DNA of 64,000 bases from Struthio camelus (lineage: Eukaryota; Chordata; Aves; Struthioniformes; Struthionidae): the NCBI RefSeq assembly GCF_040807025.1, contig NC_090967.1:804001-868000 (forward strand), given 5' to 3'. Below are positions 12,801 through 23,158 of the stretch, piece by piece. The notes below the pieces were generated by a model. That model worked only from the letters and a program-made list of their open reading frames with translations, had not been told where the DNA came from and ran no database searches. Made by a program: the position numbers and the translations under genes. The first letter of the stretch is position 1; every line of letters starts with the position of its first letter.

Positions 12801-15800
12801 GTCACCTTCTTTCCAGCTGAACTCCTTTCTTTGGTCTGTGGCTGAATCCATCACAAACCTGTTTGCTCTTGCAAAGTGCTCTCCCTGCCAAAGCTGCTTT
12901 GTCCCCTAGGATTCCAAGCAGAGCTACATGGAGTAAGACATTCAGTGCTGGATCTGAAACATCAGGTATTTCTAGAGAGCATTAGCAAAGGTGATGCTGT
13001 GGCTCTGTTTCTACTGGCAGGAGCAAGCACCGTCCCCTCTGCACGGTTCCTGTCCGTCTCCCCAGCTGCTGCCCACGGCCAGGGAAGTGGGCGAACTAGT
13101 CAGTCTGTTTTTCTTGTACCCAGGCTCCCTCTGGCCCCTTTGCCTTCTTTGTTTCCTCAGACTATTAGAGAAAGTATTTCCTTTCTGTGGCCACTTTGTT
13201 CTGCGCATTTTGCTGGCATCCTGGCTGTGGCACTGCCCCTTTCCCGTTTGTCTTTTCTACTCGTTAACCTCTTTTAAAGCATGTTAACATTTCCCTATTG
13301 GTAGCCTTCCCTCTCTGAGTCTTTCTAAATGGGCTTAAGAGAAACACCGTCTCCGGTCCCCATGACTCCTGTTACAGGCTGTGATGTCCCGTCACGAGCT
13401 GCCCCACAGCAACCGCTGTTGTCTGCCTGTGCTGCAAGTCCGGTCTGATTTCCTGTGCCCTTTGGCACAGCCTCCCCCTCAGCAAGGCGCTGCTTAGACA
13501 GCCATGGGTCTGCTGTTGGGAAATCCGTGTCGTGGGGGCTGCGGGCCTGTGCCGAGCAGTTAAGGTCTCTGTGCGGAAGTGTCCGGGGCTGGCAGATTGT
13601 GCGGGCGTCAGAGCAGCAGCTCTTTAATCCCCGGCAACATGTCCGTCCACCTTAAAGAGGAAGAACATATTTTTTGGCCACCCTTCATTTAAATCCCAGG
13701 ACCAGAAGAGCAGAGTTAACAGGGCTGGGCTCTGACAGTGCATGCATTTTGGGTGATAAGGGCGAGGGGCTCTGCCTTTGCTAAAATTACCAGGGTGTCT
13801 AAAGCCCATGTATCCTGGTGACAAAGACTAACGTGTGTTATGTGTGACTTGTTCATAGTGCCTCTGTAAGGATTTAATACCTTTGCTAAAGCAAAATTCA
13901 TTGGAGACAACTCACTCCTTCCACAAACTGTTTTTCTGGTGAATGGGCCAAGGGCTGTTTTGTATTGTCACCACTGAAGCAGTTTAACAATGCTCTTTGT
14001 TCCCAAATTTCTGTCGTTGCAAGCTGGGCTTGTGATGGAGCCCCAAGAAAACTCTGCTTTCGTGTCTTCAGTGCTGGTGCTCCTTGCAATATGCTTGTTA
14101 ATGTGTTTCATTTCAAAATGGCAGCTTTAGCAATATCTGTGCGTCCTTATGCTTCTTCAGAAGAATTCCTTCCAAGTGTATCATGTCGTACTGGAGACAG
14201 CCGTGTTTTTTGCTCCTACTGTTTTCCTTTGTGCTCTATTACACATTTTGGATTGAAGATGCTTATTTGTCACTGACTGCTGATGTTCTTGGTTCACTTA
14301 AGCTGGATATTTTATGTAGGTCAGTGGATTTTTTGTTTTGGTCTGGTAAGGAAAATTCAACTTCCAAACACAGCTGTTGCCTGCAACGTGTTTGAAACTC
14401 GCAGGCATGCTTGCATGGCGGTTGGATTACACGGGAGTAGGGGACACTTCCAGCAGGTCTGCTGCATGCGGTCCTTCCACTCCGTGCTGGTGGAGGTGCT
14501 GCAGGAATGGCTCTAGTACAAGTGAAGTGAGGTTGGCAGGGAGCAGTAGTGATGTTTTTATCAGTCCAGCTTATGTTACTAGGAAAAGAAGTTTTGCTTC
14601 CAAACGCAGCACCCAGTGCGGGAGTGGTTTCTACCCCCCTTCCAGTTCAGAGAACTGCGAGATGTGACGTAAGCTCTCCCCACCCTTCCTCCAGCACTTA
14701 TCTTCCTCACAGACGTTTTTGCTCTGCTTTCCTTGAACTCTTCTGCTGAACTCGCTGCCCCATTCTCTTCTCTGTCTCCCCTATGCCCTGCTATGCCCTG
14801 TCTCGGCTTGTCACTCTGATCTCTCTCCTCTTTCAATGCAAGCCTATGTTAGACTCTTGCAGCTAGTAAAAAACCATCACTGAATCCCATGTTCTCTCAT
14901 CCTTTTTGCCCAGATCCCATCCTAGATCTTCTCATTATATTTCTCTAGATGCTCCTCTTTTCTTTAGATCTCTAGATCCTCTCGATATTTCTCTATGCAC
15001 TCTCCTGACGCTGTTGAGCAAGTGCTGAGTGGCCTTTTTTGGGCCACAGCCCAAAATGCTTCATCCCTGCCCTCCATTGGCACTGTGCAGCACTAATCTC
15101 TTCCTTACGTCTCCATCCTCCGCAGTTTGCCCAGCCCCGTTCATGCCCTGCGTGGTCTAGAGGACCTACTACCAGCGGGGGGGTCTCTGGGGTGCAGCTG
15201 CTGGTGGTGCCGTGATCTTGCAGCTGTGCCTTTGGTGGTGCAGCATTTCCCGTGGTGGCACAAACCACAGAAGCACACACTGCTGTGTCAAAAAGTGCTC
15301 TGCACAGCTGCTTCAGCATCTGCAAAATCATTGCATGGCCCTTTTCTCAGGGAGTTGTGGGGCCTCGAGTCAGTTCCTCTGCTCCCCCAATTGTTATTTC
15401 TTATGCACTACTTTGAGGGCTCCTGCAGCCCCCTTTATGTGCTGTTATTGCTCTCCTTGGGTCAGCATGGTGCCCCTGTGCTTCCCTGGGGCTTGAGCTG
15501 TACTGAGGAGGAACCACAGTTCTGAACCACAGGAAGTTCCACCTAAACCTGAGAAAAAACTTCTTCACTGTGAGGGTGACAGAGCACTGGAACAGGTTAC
15601 CCAGAGAGGTGGTGGAATCTCCTTCGCTGGAGATATTCAAAACCCATCTGGATGTGATCCTGGGCAATATGCTCTAGAGGACCCTGCTTGAGCAGGGAGG
15701 TTGGACTAGATGATCTCCAGAGGTCCCTTCCAACCTAAACGATTCTGTGATTCTGTGAGGAGTGCATCGGAAAGGCTCCCGTGCCTGTGTGAGGCGAGAT

Positions 15801-18800
15801 TCAGCTTGTCGAGGTTTGTGGAGTATCGAGAGCAGCCACAGCAGCCTGTTGGGCAGCGGGGAGAGGAGGATGAGGAAGAGAGACTTCATTCATGCCCTGC
15901 TTGTAGGGCTGGGGGCATTTCTGATCTTCAGCTTCCTGAACTCCCAAGTGCTGCATCAGAAAACATCCCTGCCCACCTTGGGAAAGGAAACAGGATAATC
16001 CTGCTGGGGCTGCCCCAGTAGCTTGGTGGCCTGCAAGGAGGTTTCAGTGGGATTTCATTGTGGCCGCCCAGGGAAGGGATGCGACAGTTCCTCTTCTGAA
16101 GTTATGTTTTTTGTTTCAGTGCATTGCTCAGGGCAGGGACAGTGCTGTGAACCAAGGTTATGTTTTCCTTTCCTGGCTTACGTAGCCACCTGCCAGGTCA
16201 GCGACAAGAGGAAACGCAACAGACACCTGAGCAGCTGCAGGACAACTATTTGGTGGATGGGCAGGACAAAGGAAGTTTAGTACATAGCTGGCTTTCCACA
16301 GCCAGATGCTTTGTCATCTTTGCTGCTGCCTGTGTGATACCGTAGTGGTGAAGTGCAGAGGGAACTTTCTGGTAGGGCCTGCAGTTGAGATTGGTAGGTC
16401 TTTGTGATCATTATATTTACATAATTATGAGCTCTGCTGTTTGCTTGCTGAGGAGCTGATGATATCCTGGTGCCTTTCTGTCCTCTAGCCTTCTGTCATC
16501 GAGAGCTCACCCTAGTTCCTTGGGCACTGAAATGCCCAAAGATCAGAAACTCATCTTCCTTCGTTCGTCCCGCAAACATCAGAGCTCATCTTCCTTCAGT
16601 CCTTCCCCCTCTTTGAGGTCTGCTTTACATGAAGTGCAAAGGATGCCCAGCTGAAGCCACTGCTAAACAGCAGTACAGACAACCCTTAAGCTTTAAAGGA
16701 CGTGGCCTAGAGAGGAAAGCAAAGTGCTTGGAAGTTTTCCCTGTAATCTCAAGAATATGACAGCAAGGCATGGGGCTGCTCCCCGCCTGGCGCTAGTCTA
16801 TAGCATCCTCCCCAGATGCTATACTGCGGGTCCCTGCAGGGGGTGCAGCACCCATCATGGGCTGCCATGAGTCCACCCAAGGGAGCCACTTGAGGTGGCT
16901 TGTGGTTGCTATGGCCAACTGTGCAAGCATTTCACAGCAGTACTGTAGGAGGGTGTCACGCCATGGGTGAGAGAAACAAGCTCCCTTCCACAACCCTGCT
17001 GATCCAAGTAAGAAAGAACATCTGGAAAAGCCCCAGGATTGTGCTGGAGGACAAAGAAATATTCTGGACCCGGAACAACTTCTTGTTGCACAAGCAGAGA
17101 GAGGTTGTTGCCAGTGGGGGGGGGGGGTCTTGGACCCAGCTTGTAGCCAAAGTGGGGCAGAGAGCAGCCAGCTCTGCCTCTCTGCCTTTGGGCTCACACT
17201 TGGTTGTGGCATGGAAGCAGTTGTTTTTGGACTTGGCCTGGAAGAAGACCAAGTTGTGCTTTTGTTGCTTTCCCATGTTTACTTGACGGTTTTCCCTACA
17301 AAAATTGTTCAATCTGAACACTTTTGGATTGTTTGCAAGGTTTATTTTAAGTCCCATGTGCATTAATCTGCCGCTATGCCAAAACCCCTGCACCCTTAAG
17401 GTGGCTTATTGTATTCTCTTTTTGCTGTGTTGATGCATATTGGCCAAGTGAATCAACTACTTCAAAAGGAAATTAATTTGCTTCCTGCCTTTCCATGCTT
17501 GGCTCCCGTCTTGGGGAGGAAGGGGGAGTTTCAAAGGTCACAAGGCATGTAAACAAAATAGGATACAGTAAAATATTTAGCTGCCCTCAGTCCCTGAGAT
17601 TCTTATTATACAAGGGTCAAAAGTTTACAGGGATGGGATGCTCTGGGATTTGCTGCTGGAGGGTTGTTGGTCCAGGTCGAGGCAGTTGAGCATCCACCCG
17701 AGTGCTGTATAGCCGTGGCAGGCTGGTGGAAGGCCTTTGCTGTCTGGAGTAGGGAAATCAGGCATGTGCAGGGTGTGTGTGTGGGGGGGGGGGGTTGAAT
17801 GAGAGGGCTGCCAACATGCTGTTTGTAGGAGCAGTTTTACTTGTGCAGATGAGCTGTCGTCCACCCTCGCTTCCTCTTGAGGTTGCTCAGGACTGTGTAT
17901 GTGGTCTTTTTCTTCCCTGCACAGCTCATCGCCCACTAATCTTATCTGCAAAGCCACGCAGAGGGTGACTTGCAGGTCTGCCGCCCCGCACTCAGTTCCG
18001 CATGTCCAAACCATGATTGTGGCCGCTGTGAAATTTCCTTGTGGTTGTCTGACCATCCAGTTGTGCTCAGCATGGCTTTTAAAATGCTTTAAACTTGCCC
18101 GTTTTTATTGCAGGAACACGACTCGGGCCCCAGATCTCTTTGCTCTTCAGCTTGCTCCCTAGCTTCACTCGTTCATGCTCTGCCTGGGTCTCTTGGACGC
18201 ATCAGATCACATCTCTAACATACAGCCTTGTTTACCAGTCCTCCCAGCTGAAATTCCTGGCCAGACTCTTATCTGTTGTTGCAGTGTCCTCTCCTCTGGC
18301 CTTGTCCGGCTCATCATCCCACTGCAGGTGCCCGGAGAGCACGCCACTGCTGCGGATCTGATGCCACAGCCACGTTGCTGTTCCTTGCCCCTATTCACCA
18401 TCTGCTCCTTCTCTTTTCCAGCTCACAGGAGTTATTTGTCTATACTTCAGAGCCTTTCTTCACCCTTCTCTTGTGTCTCACTGTTGGTCCTTGATGTTAG
18501 GCTCTCTCCCCTTGGTTAAATCTGCACGAAGTTACATACATCCTTCCATGCTGCCCCTCCAAGGCAAACCTTTTCTGCTTATCTTTCTGTCCAGCCATGC
18601 ACTCGGGTTGCCAGTGCTCTTCTTCGGCTGGTCCTGTCCCATTTACTTCTTGCATGTCTGCCACCAGCACTTCTGTATCACTTTCTTTTTACACTGTGAT
18701 TTCTCTCTTAGGGAAGGGACTTTGTATTCAGAGTTCTCAAATTGTTCCCTTTTAACGCTGCCTGTTTGAAAGCAGGCAACCCCATAGTAACTCCAGACTT

Positions 18801-21800
18801 GGAGTTGGGGAGATCAGGTAAGGGGTCTTCCAGCCCATGCATTTAGGTAACTTAGTTGCTAAAATGATATGCTTTTTTTTCCCTCTCTGTCATCAACTCA
18901 GTGAAAATATTGAATATGTGGGTGTTTGCATTTCCCACTGGTGGCATCGAGTGGGAGCTGGACTCCCTGGGGAGCAGTGCTGCCTCAGCTCCAGCGGGCC
19001 CTGAGGACAGTGCAGTACCCTTGAGAGTACTCCATCTGCCCAGCTGTCTCCTTGCACAGTCTCACAGGTGAATCTGGATATTTCAGATTTGCTTTTGATT
19101 TAAATGAGGAGTGACAGCCTAAAATGCCAAGGTTCTCCAAAAGGAACTAGTGTTGGATTTGGGACAGCTGGCCTGGTGGCTTGGTCTGGCCACAGACCCT
19201 GCAGCCCCTGATTTCCTGAAGTCCATACACTAGCTGTAGAGACATGGATATGTTTCTGTTGAAGCTCAGTCCAAGACCTGACGGAGCTTCACTAGACCAA
19301 ACTTCACTAAACCAACCTCCCTCTGTCTGCTAGCTCATGCTGGGCTTTGCTACTCTAGGGAAGAGCCCAGGCTGCTCCTGTGTTTCCTGATGCCTTCCCC
19401 TCCCCCCCCCCCACATTCTTCAGCTGTTGCTTCCTTTTCCCTTGTTAGTTGTTAAAGATACGCTTGGAGCTTTCTAGCCCTATTATGATGAAGGTTTCTG
19501 TGAGTTAAGTGTATCCACCAGGTACTTTGCAGACTGCAGAGAGCACCTGAGAGCTTGCCGGGGCAGCAGTCCTGCTTTGCCAGCACAGCGCTGACTAATG
19601 CCCTTTCTCCTTTCCTTTCTGCAGTGGCTGAAGGATCCTGGTCCCCGCAATGAGAAGAGGACCCTTTTCTGTGACATGGTGTGTTTCCTGTTCATTACTC
19701 CTCTGGCAGCGATCTCAGGCTGGCTGTGTCTTCGTGGAGCCCAGGATCATTTGCAGTTCAACAGCCGACTGGAGGCCATTGGACTCATAGCACTAACTAT
19801 AGCACTTTTTACAATCTACGTCCTTTGGACACTGGTGAGTGTGCAAGAGAGAGCCTCGCTCTCCACTGCCTGGGGTCTTGTTCTGCTAAAAAGGGAGGTC
19901 AGAGTACTGGCTCACACCGCTTTGGTGCAGCCAGCCATTTCTCTGACTGCCCTCCTGAGCAAAGCTCTGGCTCGTTCTCTTGAATGTCCATTTAATTGTC
20001 TTTAAATGGGAGCTGCTAAAGTTGTTGCTTGAAAATGAGCTGCTGGCTGTGCCTGAGAATGAGAAACCACTTCCTGATCATCTGCTTTCCAGATTGACAT
20101 GGGAGCCATGTTCCGTGGGCTGTAAGGTATCCAGGCACAGACAGGCTTGAGCATGGCTGAGGCTGGGTGGAAAGCGCTGGCGCTGGGGGCAGGCATCAAT
20201 CTAGCTGTTGTGCCTATTGCTATTTTAAAGTAAGAGAAGAAACACAGACTTGGCGCTTCGGTGGTTTAGGAAAAAAAACCCTGGAAAACATTTGATCCTA
20301 AGGAACCTTCCACCATGTCCCTTCACTCTTTGTGCCACCCAGTGCAGCGGGGCCATACTCAGAGGAGCAGTAGCAAGGAGGAAGGAGGTGCCAGCCCGTC
20401 AACTGGTTGTCTGGGGTTTCTGTGGCCCATAGCTAAATAAATATCTACAAATGTATTTTTGAAATGTCAGTAGCACACAAGGGTGTGTGTAAGGAGTACT
20501 CTGACCTGGGCAGAGCTCTGCCTCCCTTCTCGAACTGGGCTTTCAGGCGCAGAGCTCTGAGCCAAGGTTGGGTAGGCAGGCTGCCCTGGCCCACCACTGC
20601 TGTTTTACTGCTACATTATGGGGGTTAGAGGAACCAAGGATTAGTGGGAATCGGCACTTGGTTCTGCCTGGATGCTTCACTGATCTGTGCTGGGAAAGGG
20701 TTTCCCACAGATGCCTTGCTTTGCGTCCTTTCACACATGCTGTGTTAGGCAGCCAGGAGCCTGCAGCTTGGAGCAGGGCCGTAAGAGCAGGAAAGCAAAT
20801 ATGAATTTGCTGTGTAGCACGTCCGTGAGCTCTCCCAGCTGAGAGCCCAGAGGAGCATCTGGGCTAGGGAGTAGCTCCTTGCCCTGCTGCTCCCAGAGCC
20901 CCTGCAGGCTCCCCAAGCCGAGCTGCTCCTGTTCTCTCTGACGGCTCCCAGGCTGGGGACTTTCTTCTGTTTCCCACCCAGTTCTTTCATGTTCTGTTGG
21001 TGTGGGTTTCAGGGTTTGGGTTTTCATTTCAGCTCTCCTCCTTCCAAGCCTGGCATGTACTCACACCCTCTTGGTACCCTTTTCTGGCTGCTTGCTGGGA
21101 AGCACCATCTTGGGAAGGGAGGAGACACAGTGGCCAGGGGTGAAAGAGTGGGGCCCAGAAAAGCTGGCCGTGCTGTGGGCAGCCCAGTCACAGCCCGGTT
21201 CCCTGCCACCTTGTGCGCTGATCTCTCAGAGAAACTGAGCTTTCCCTGGGGTTTGGACGTTCCTTGCAGCTCTCCTACATGGGCTCTGGTGAAGGGTGAG
21301 CTGGTGCTGCAGCCTCCCCTTCGGTGGGGTGCGCATAGGAAGCAGCCAGTGCACTGAGTGCGTGTGATCTGTGCTGCTGTCAAAACAGGCAGCAACTGCA
21401 ATGCACTAGGGAACTGTCAAGGGAGAACCCCAGCGCTGCATGTACATGCTCTGACGCACAGTTGCGTAAGCTTCATTTCTGCAGAAAGCTGAGCTACAAC
21501 TGGAAAGCTTAAGAGGAAGTGCTTCTGTCTTCTCTGTCCTGGGACTGATCTGGAGCCCCGTTATTCAGACTTACTGTAACAGGCTATTGCAATACCTCTG
21601 TGCCACTGTGGGCTGTGCAGCGCAGAGGGCTGTTATGCGGGTCGACAGTGATGCGCTGTGGTCAGAGCCCCAGCGTGAGGTTTGTGGGAGATGCTGTGGT
21701 CAGGGCTACTGCTCCTTCCTATGGAGCAGGAGCTTTCCTTGAATTTTGCCTTATTAACTCTCCATTTGCACACTGTCTCTGAACACTACAGCAATGCTAC

Positions 21801-23158
21801 AAGAGGCATCTACTTCTCATGTAAAAGTAAATCCCATTATTTCCACAGTTGCATCTCTATGTTAGGAAAAGATGGGAGCGTACAGGTGAATAGGCTAAAT
21901 TGCCCCATGCACGGCCCAGCTCCATCTCTGGTAGCATGTGTGAGTACTATCCAAAAGTAGTAGGGGTACTGACTTTTTATTTGTCAGGTATACCAGCTAA
22001 ATGACGCATGATGTTCCCTTTACTTCTGCAAAACAAAAAACTTTGGTTTTGAAGAGTGGCTGACTAGATTAAGTATTTAATTTTCTTCCTCACAAGAGGA
22101 AGGGAATTTCCCTTTTTTGAGGGAAAAAAATGCAAGGAAAATACCTGCTCTCTTTGTTCCTTTTATGTCGCACACAGTCACATTTTATTCCTCAAAAATT
22201 TCTAGAAAAGAGTGTAATTTCAAAGCTAAGGAAGCAGGAGGAGCTGGGAAAAAATGTGTAGTGGGGTTAATGATTGCAGCAGGGCAAAGCAAGGAGCCCA
22301 GCCAGCTGGGGAAGCCAAGCTGAAAGCTCTCCCCACAGGGCCAGCTCCTGCTGCTGGGCAGGCTGTTGCAGGTCCTGTCCAGCCGTGGCGTCCTCTCCTG
22401 TCTCCCTCTGGTGGGCTGTGCATAGAACTGACCATCTCCTGAGCAAGAGCGTTGTCAGAAGAAATGATGGTAAAAGATCAACTAAAGTCCTGCCATTGCA
22501 GAGCAAGGAGAGAAGGTTTCTGCAGAGGGTGCATCAGATCCACTGGGATCTGTAAGGCTGGAGGAGTTTGGCTGGATTCAGCCACTTCTAGGCTGATCCC
22601 ATTGAGAACCCCTGGTTTAGTCCAGCCCCGGAGCTTGCTTCAGCCCATGCCCAGGATGAAGGGGCCAACTATGGTTCCTCCCTGCCATGTCTCTGTGGCT
22701 TGTTTCCCAAACCCAGCTGAGTAAACTCTGGCCCTCTGTCCTGGTGCTGCCTGGGAAGCCCCTTTGGCTGTCTCAGACTGGTGTCAGTGCGAGATAGATT
22801 TCTCATTAAAGGTTTGGGACATGGAGCACCCCAAACCGTTTTGGGGTTAATGCTGCTTCCTTTGCTTAGGAGCGGTGCTGGAATAGCCAGAAAGCATGAC
22901 TAGAATGGATGGGGTGGCTGGTGTCTCGCCAGCCCCCTACAGGCTCTGGCATTTCTGCTGGGAGTATGGTAACCAGACCGATGCGTTGTTGCCCACCAGG
23001 TTTCGTTCCGCTACCATTGCCAGCTGTACTCGGAGTGGCGAAGGACCAACCAGAAAGTCCGCTTGATGATCCCAGCTTCGCGGAGCCCTCACCCCATGCC
23101 CCACTCCCTGCTCTCTGCCAAGCTCATGAAGAAGACCGCGGATGAAACCACCGTCTGA
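665..23158 (+). CDS. MARCHF2: MARCHF2, membrane-associated RING-CH E3 ubiquitin ligase (spliced, complete)
   Basis: The coding join is 665-840, 6305-6500, 19625-19834, 23000-23158, giving 246 aa, the length I know for vertebrate MARCHF2. The N terminus begins [16 protein letters not shown], typical of this protein. The RING-CH (C4HC3) zinc ligands are all present: C64, C67, C80, C82, H90, C93, C106 and C109. Two membrane helices follow at about residues 140-160 and 175-197. The C terminus ends ETTV, a class I PDZ-binding motif. Known for the family: an E3 ligase of endosomes, ER and plasma membrane that ubiquitinates membrane cargo and controls trafficking. All introns have GT-AG ends, the phases join exactly (2, 0, 0), and no frame damage is seen, so the gene looks functional. 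Identification is from remembered family sequence, not a search. Confidence 0.97.
2149..2203 (+). mobile_element. CR1 LINE, extreme 3' end fragment
   Basis: This matches the end of avian CR1: the AGATGATCTCCAGAGGTCCC block, then CCAACCTAAACGATTCTGTG with a repeated ATTCTGTG tail. The same block recurs at 15707-15758. The element is severely 5'-truncated, as is usual for CR1. Confidence 0.85.
2549..2754 (-). mobile_element. CR1 LINE 3' end, reverse orientation
   Basis: The segment starts CAGAATCATC (complement of the CR1 tail), then GGAAGAGATCTTTGGAGGTC and a CR1-like 3'UTR mentioning the usual stretches around GTTGGATCAGGGTGCTCAGAG. It is an older, diverged family than the 2149 copy. Confidence 0.8.
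4050..5090 (+). mobile_element. Very old, degraded CR1-like LINE (reverse transcriptase remnants)
   Basis: Fragments in + order resemble CR1 ORF2: a [10 protein letters not shown]-like piece at about 4098 (compare the YLDFSKAFDTV motif of younger CR1s), and a TCAGAGAAGGGCGG block at about 4656. There follows the segment TAGTCTAGGACTCTTCTGC...AAGAGGC, matching the usual 'gggactcttcagcttggaaaagaggc' of old CR1. There are many frame breaks. The exact ends are uncertain. Confidence 0.6.
6305..6500 (+). CDS. MARCHF2: MARCHF2 exon 2: RING-CH domain
   Basis: The acceptor is TTTAG at 6304 and the donor GTACTG at 6501; the 196-nt exon starts in phase 2. It encodes residues 59-124 and holds the entire C4HC3 RING-CH domain: CRIC, then CDC, then HKSC, then CELC. 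The tryptophan before the last cysteine pair (W97), part of the E2-facing surface in this family, is present. Confidence 0.97.
8919..9062 (+). repeat. Intronic segmental repeat, copy A
   Basis: About 144 bp from GATCACAGACTCATAGGTCC to AAATTATTTATACTCTGCAGG, repeated at 11308-11451 with only a few differences. It lies in MARCHF2 intron 2. It has no coding content or known transposon signature. Confidence 0.85.
11161..11196 (+). repeat. 20-bp tandem repeat (about 1.8 copies)
   Basis: The unit GTTGCCTTAATTCTTACAAA is followed at once by GTTGCCTTAATTCTTA. It sits directly upstream of the 67-bp tandem repeat. Confidence 0.85.
11216..11349 (+). repeat. 67-bp tandem duplication (2 copies)
   Basis: Unit 1 is 11216-11282 and unit 2 is 11283-11349. 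Both start CTGCATTACA and end GCACAGGTGAAAG, with one obvious difference (AGTGTGG versus AATGTGG). The second half of the unit belongs to the segment shared with 8.92 kb, so the tandem step is confined to this copy. Confidence 0.9.
11308..11451 (+). repeat. Intronic segmental repeat, copy B
   Basis: Copy of 8919-9062 in the same orientation, 2.4 kb downstream. The match runs through GGTACACACTAGCTAGCTAA and CTTGCAAGACAAAATTATTC. It overlaps the second unit of the 67-bp tandem duplication. Confidence 0.85.
15520..15758 (+). mobile_element. CR1 LINE 3' end (young-looking)
   Basis: Recognisable end of CR1 ORF2 and 3'UTR: AAAAAACTTCTTCACTGTGAG, GGTTACCCAGAGAGGTGGTGG, GATGATCTCCAGAGGTCCC and the ATTCTGTGATTCTGTGA tail at 15742-15758. 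It is 5'-truncated and inserted in the sense orientation in MARCHF2 intron 2. Confidence 0.93.
19625..19834 (+). CDS. MARCHF2: MARCHF2 exon 3: both transmembrane segments
   Basis: The acceptor is TTTCTGCAG at 19624 and the donor GTGAGT at 19835; 210 nt, 70 codons in phase 0. It starts WLKDPGPR and encodes two hydrophobic helices (around [16 protein letters not shown] and [16 protein letters not shown]) joined by a short loop. That is the hairpin topology of MARCH proteins, with both termini cytosolic. Confidence 0.97.
19835..22999 (+). other. MARCHF2: MARCHF2 intron 3
   Basis: GT-AG intron of 3.17 kb. Nothing recognisable inside; the open frames at 20.5-21.4 kb and 22.2-22.7 kb have no domain and look like chance ORFs in GC-rich DNA. 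Confidence 0.9.
23000..23158 (+). CDS. MARCHF2: MARCHF2 last coding exon: C-terminal tail
   Basis: The acceptor is CCCACCAG at 22999; 159 nt including the TGA at 23156. It begins [14 protein letters not shown], conserved in the family, then a proline/serine-rich stretch, and ends DETTV. The terminal T-T-V fits a class I PDZ ligand. The middle of this tail is the least conserved part compared with what I recall of mammalian MARCHF2. Confidence 0.95.
   Translation, partial: VSFRYHCQLYSEWRRTNQKVRLMIPASRSPHPMPHSLLSAKLMKKTADETTV

Larger units (their letters stand above)
6501..19624 (+). other. MARCHF2: MARCHF2 intron 2
   Basis: GT-AG intron of 13.1 kb. It holds a segmental repeat pair (8919-9062 and 11308-11451), a 67-bp tandem repeat (11216-11349), a 20-bp tandem repeat (11161-11196), a CR1 3' end (15520-15758) and long G runs at about 17117 and 17784. 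No internal coding exon or RNA gene is recognisable. Confidence 0.9.

Noticed and set aside
17117-17795. Long G runs (10 and about 12 G) in MARCHF2 intron 2 as regulatory G-quadruplexes
   Set aside because: Isolated homopolymers are common in bird introns and prone to length error. No other evidence of function.
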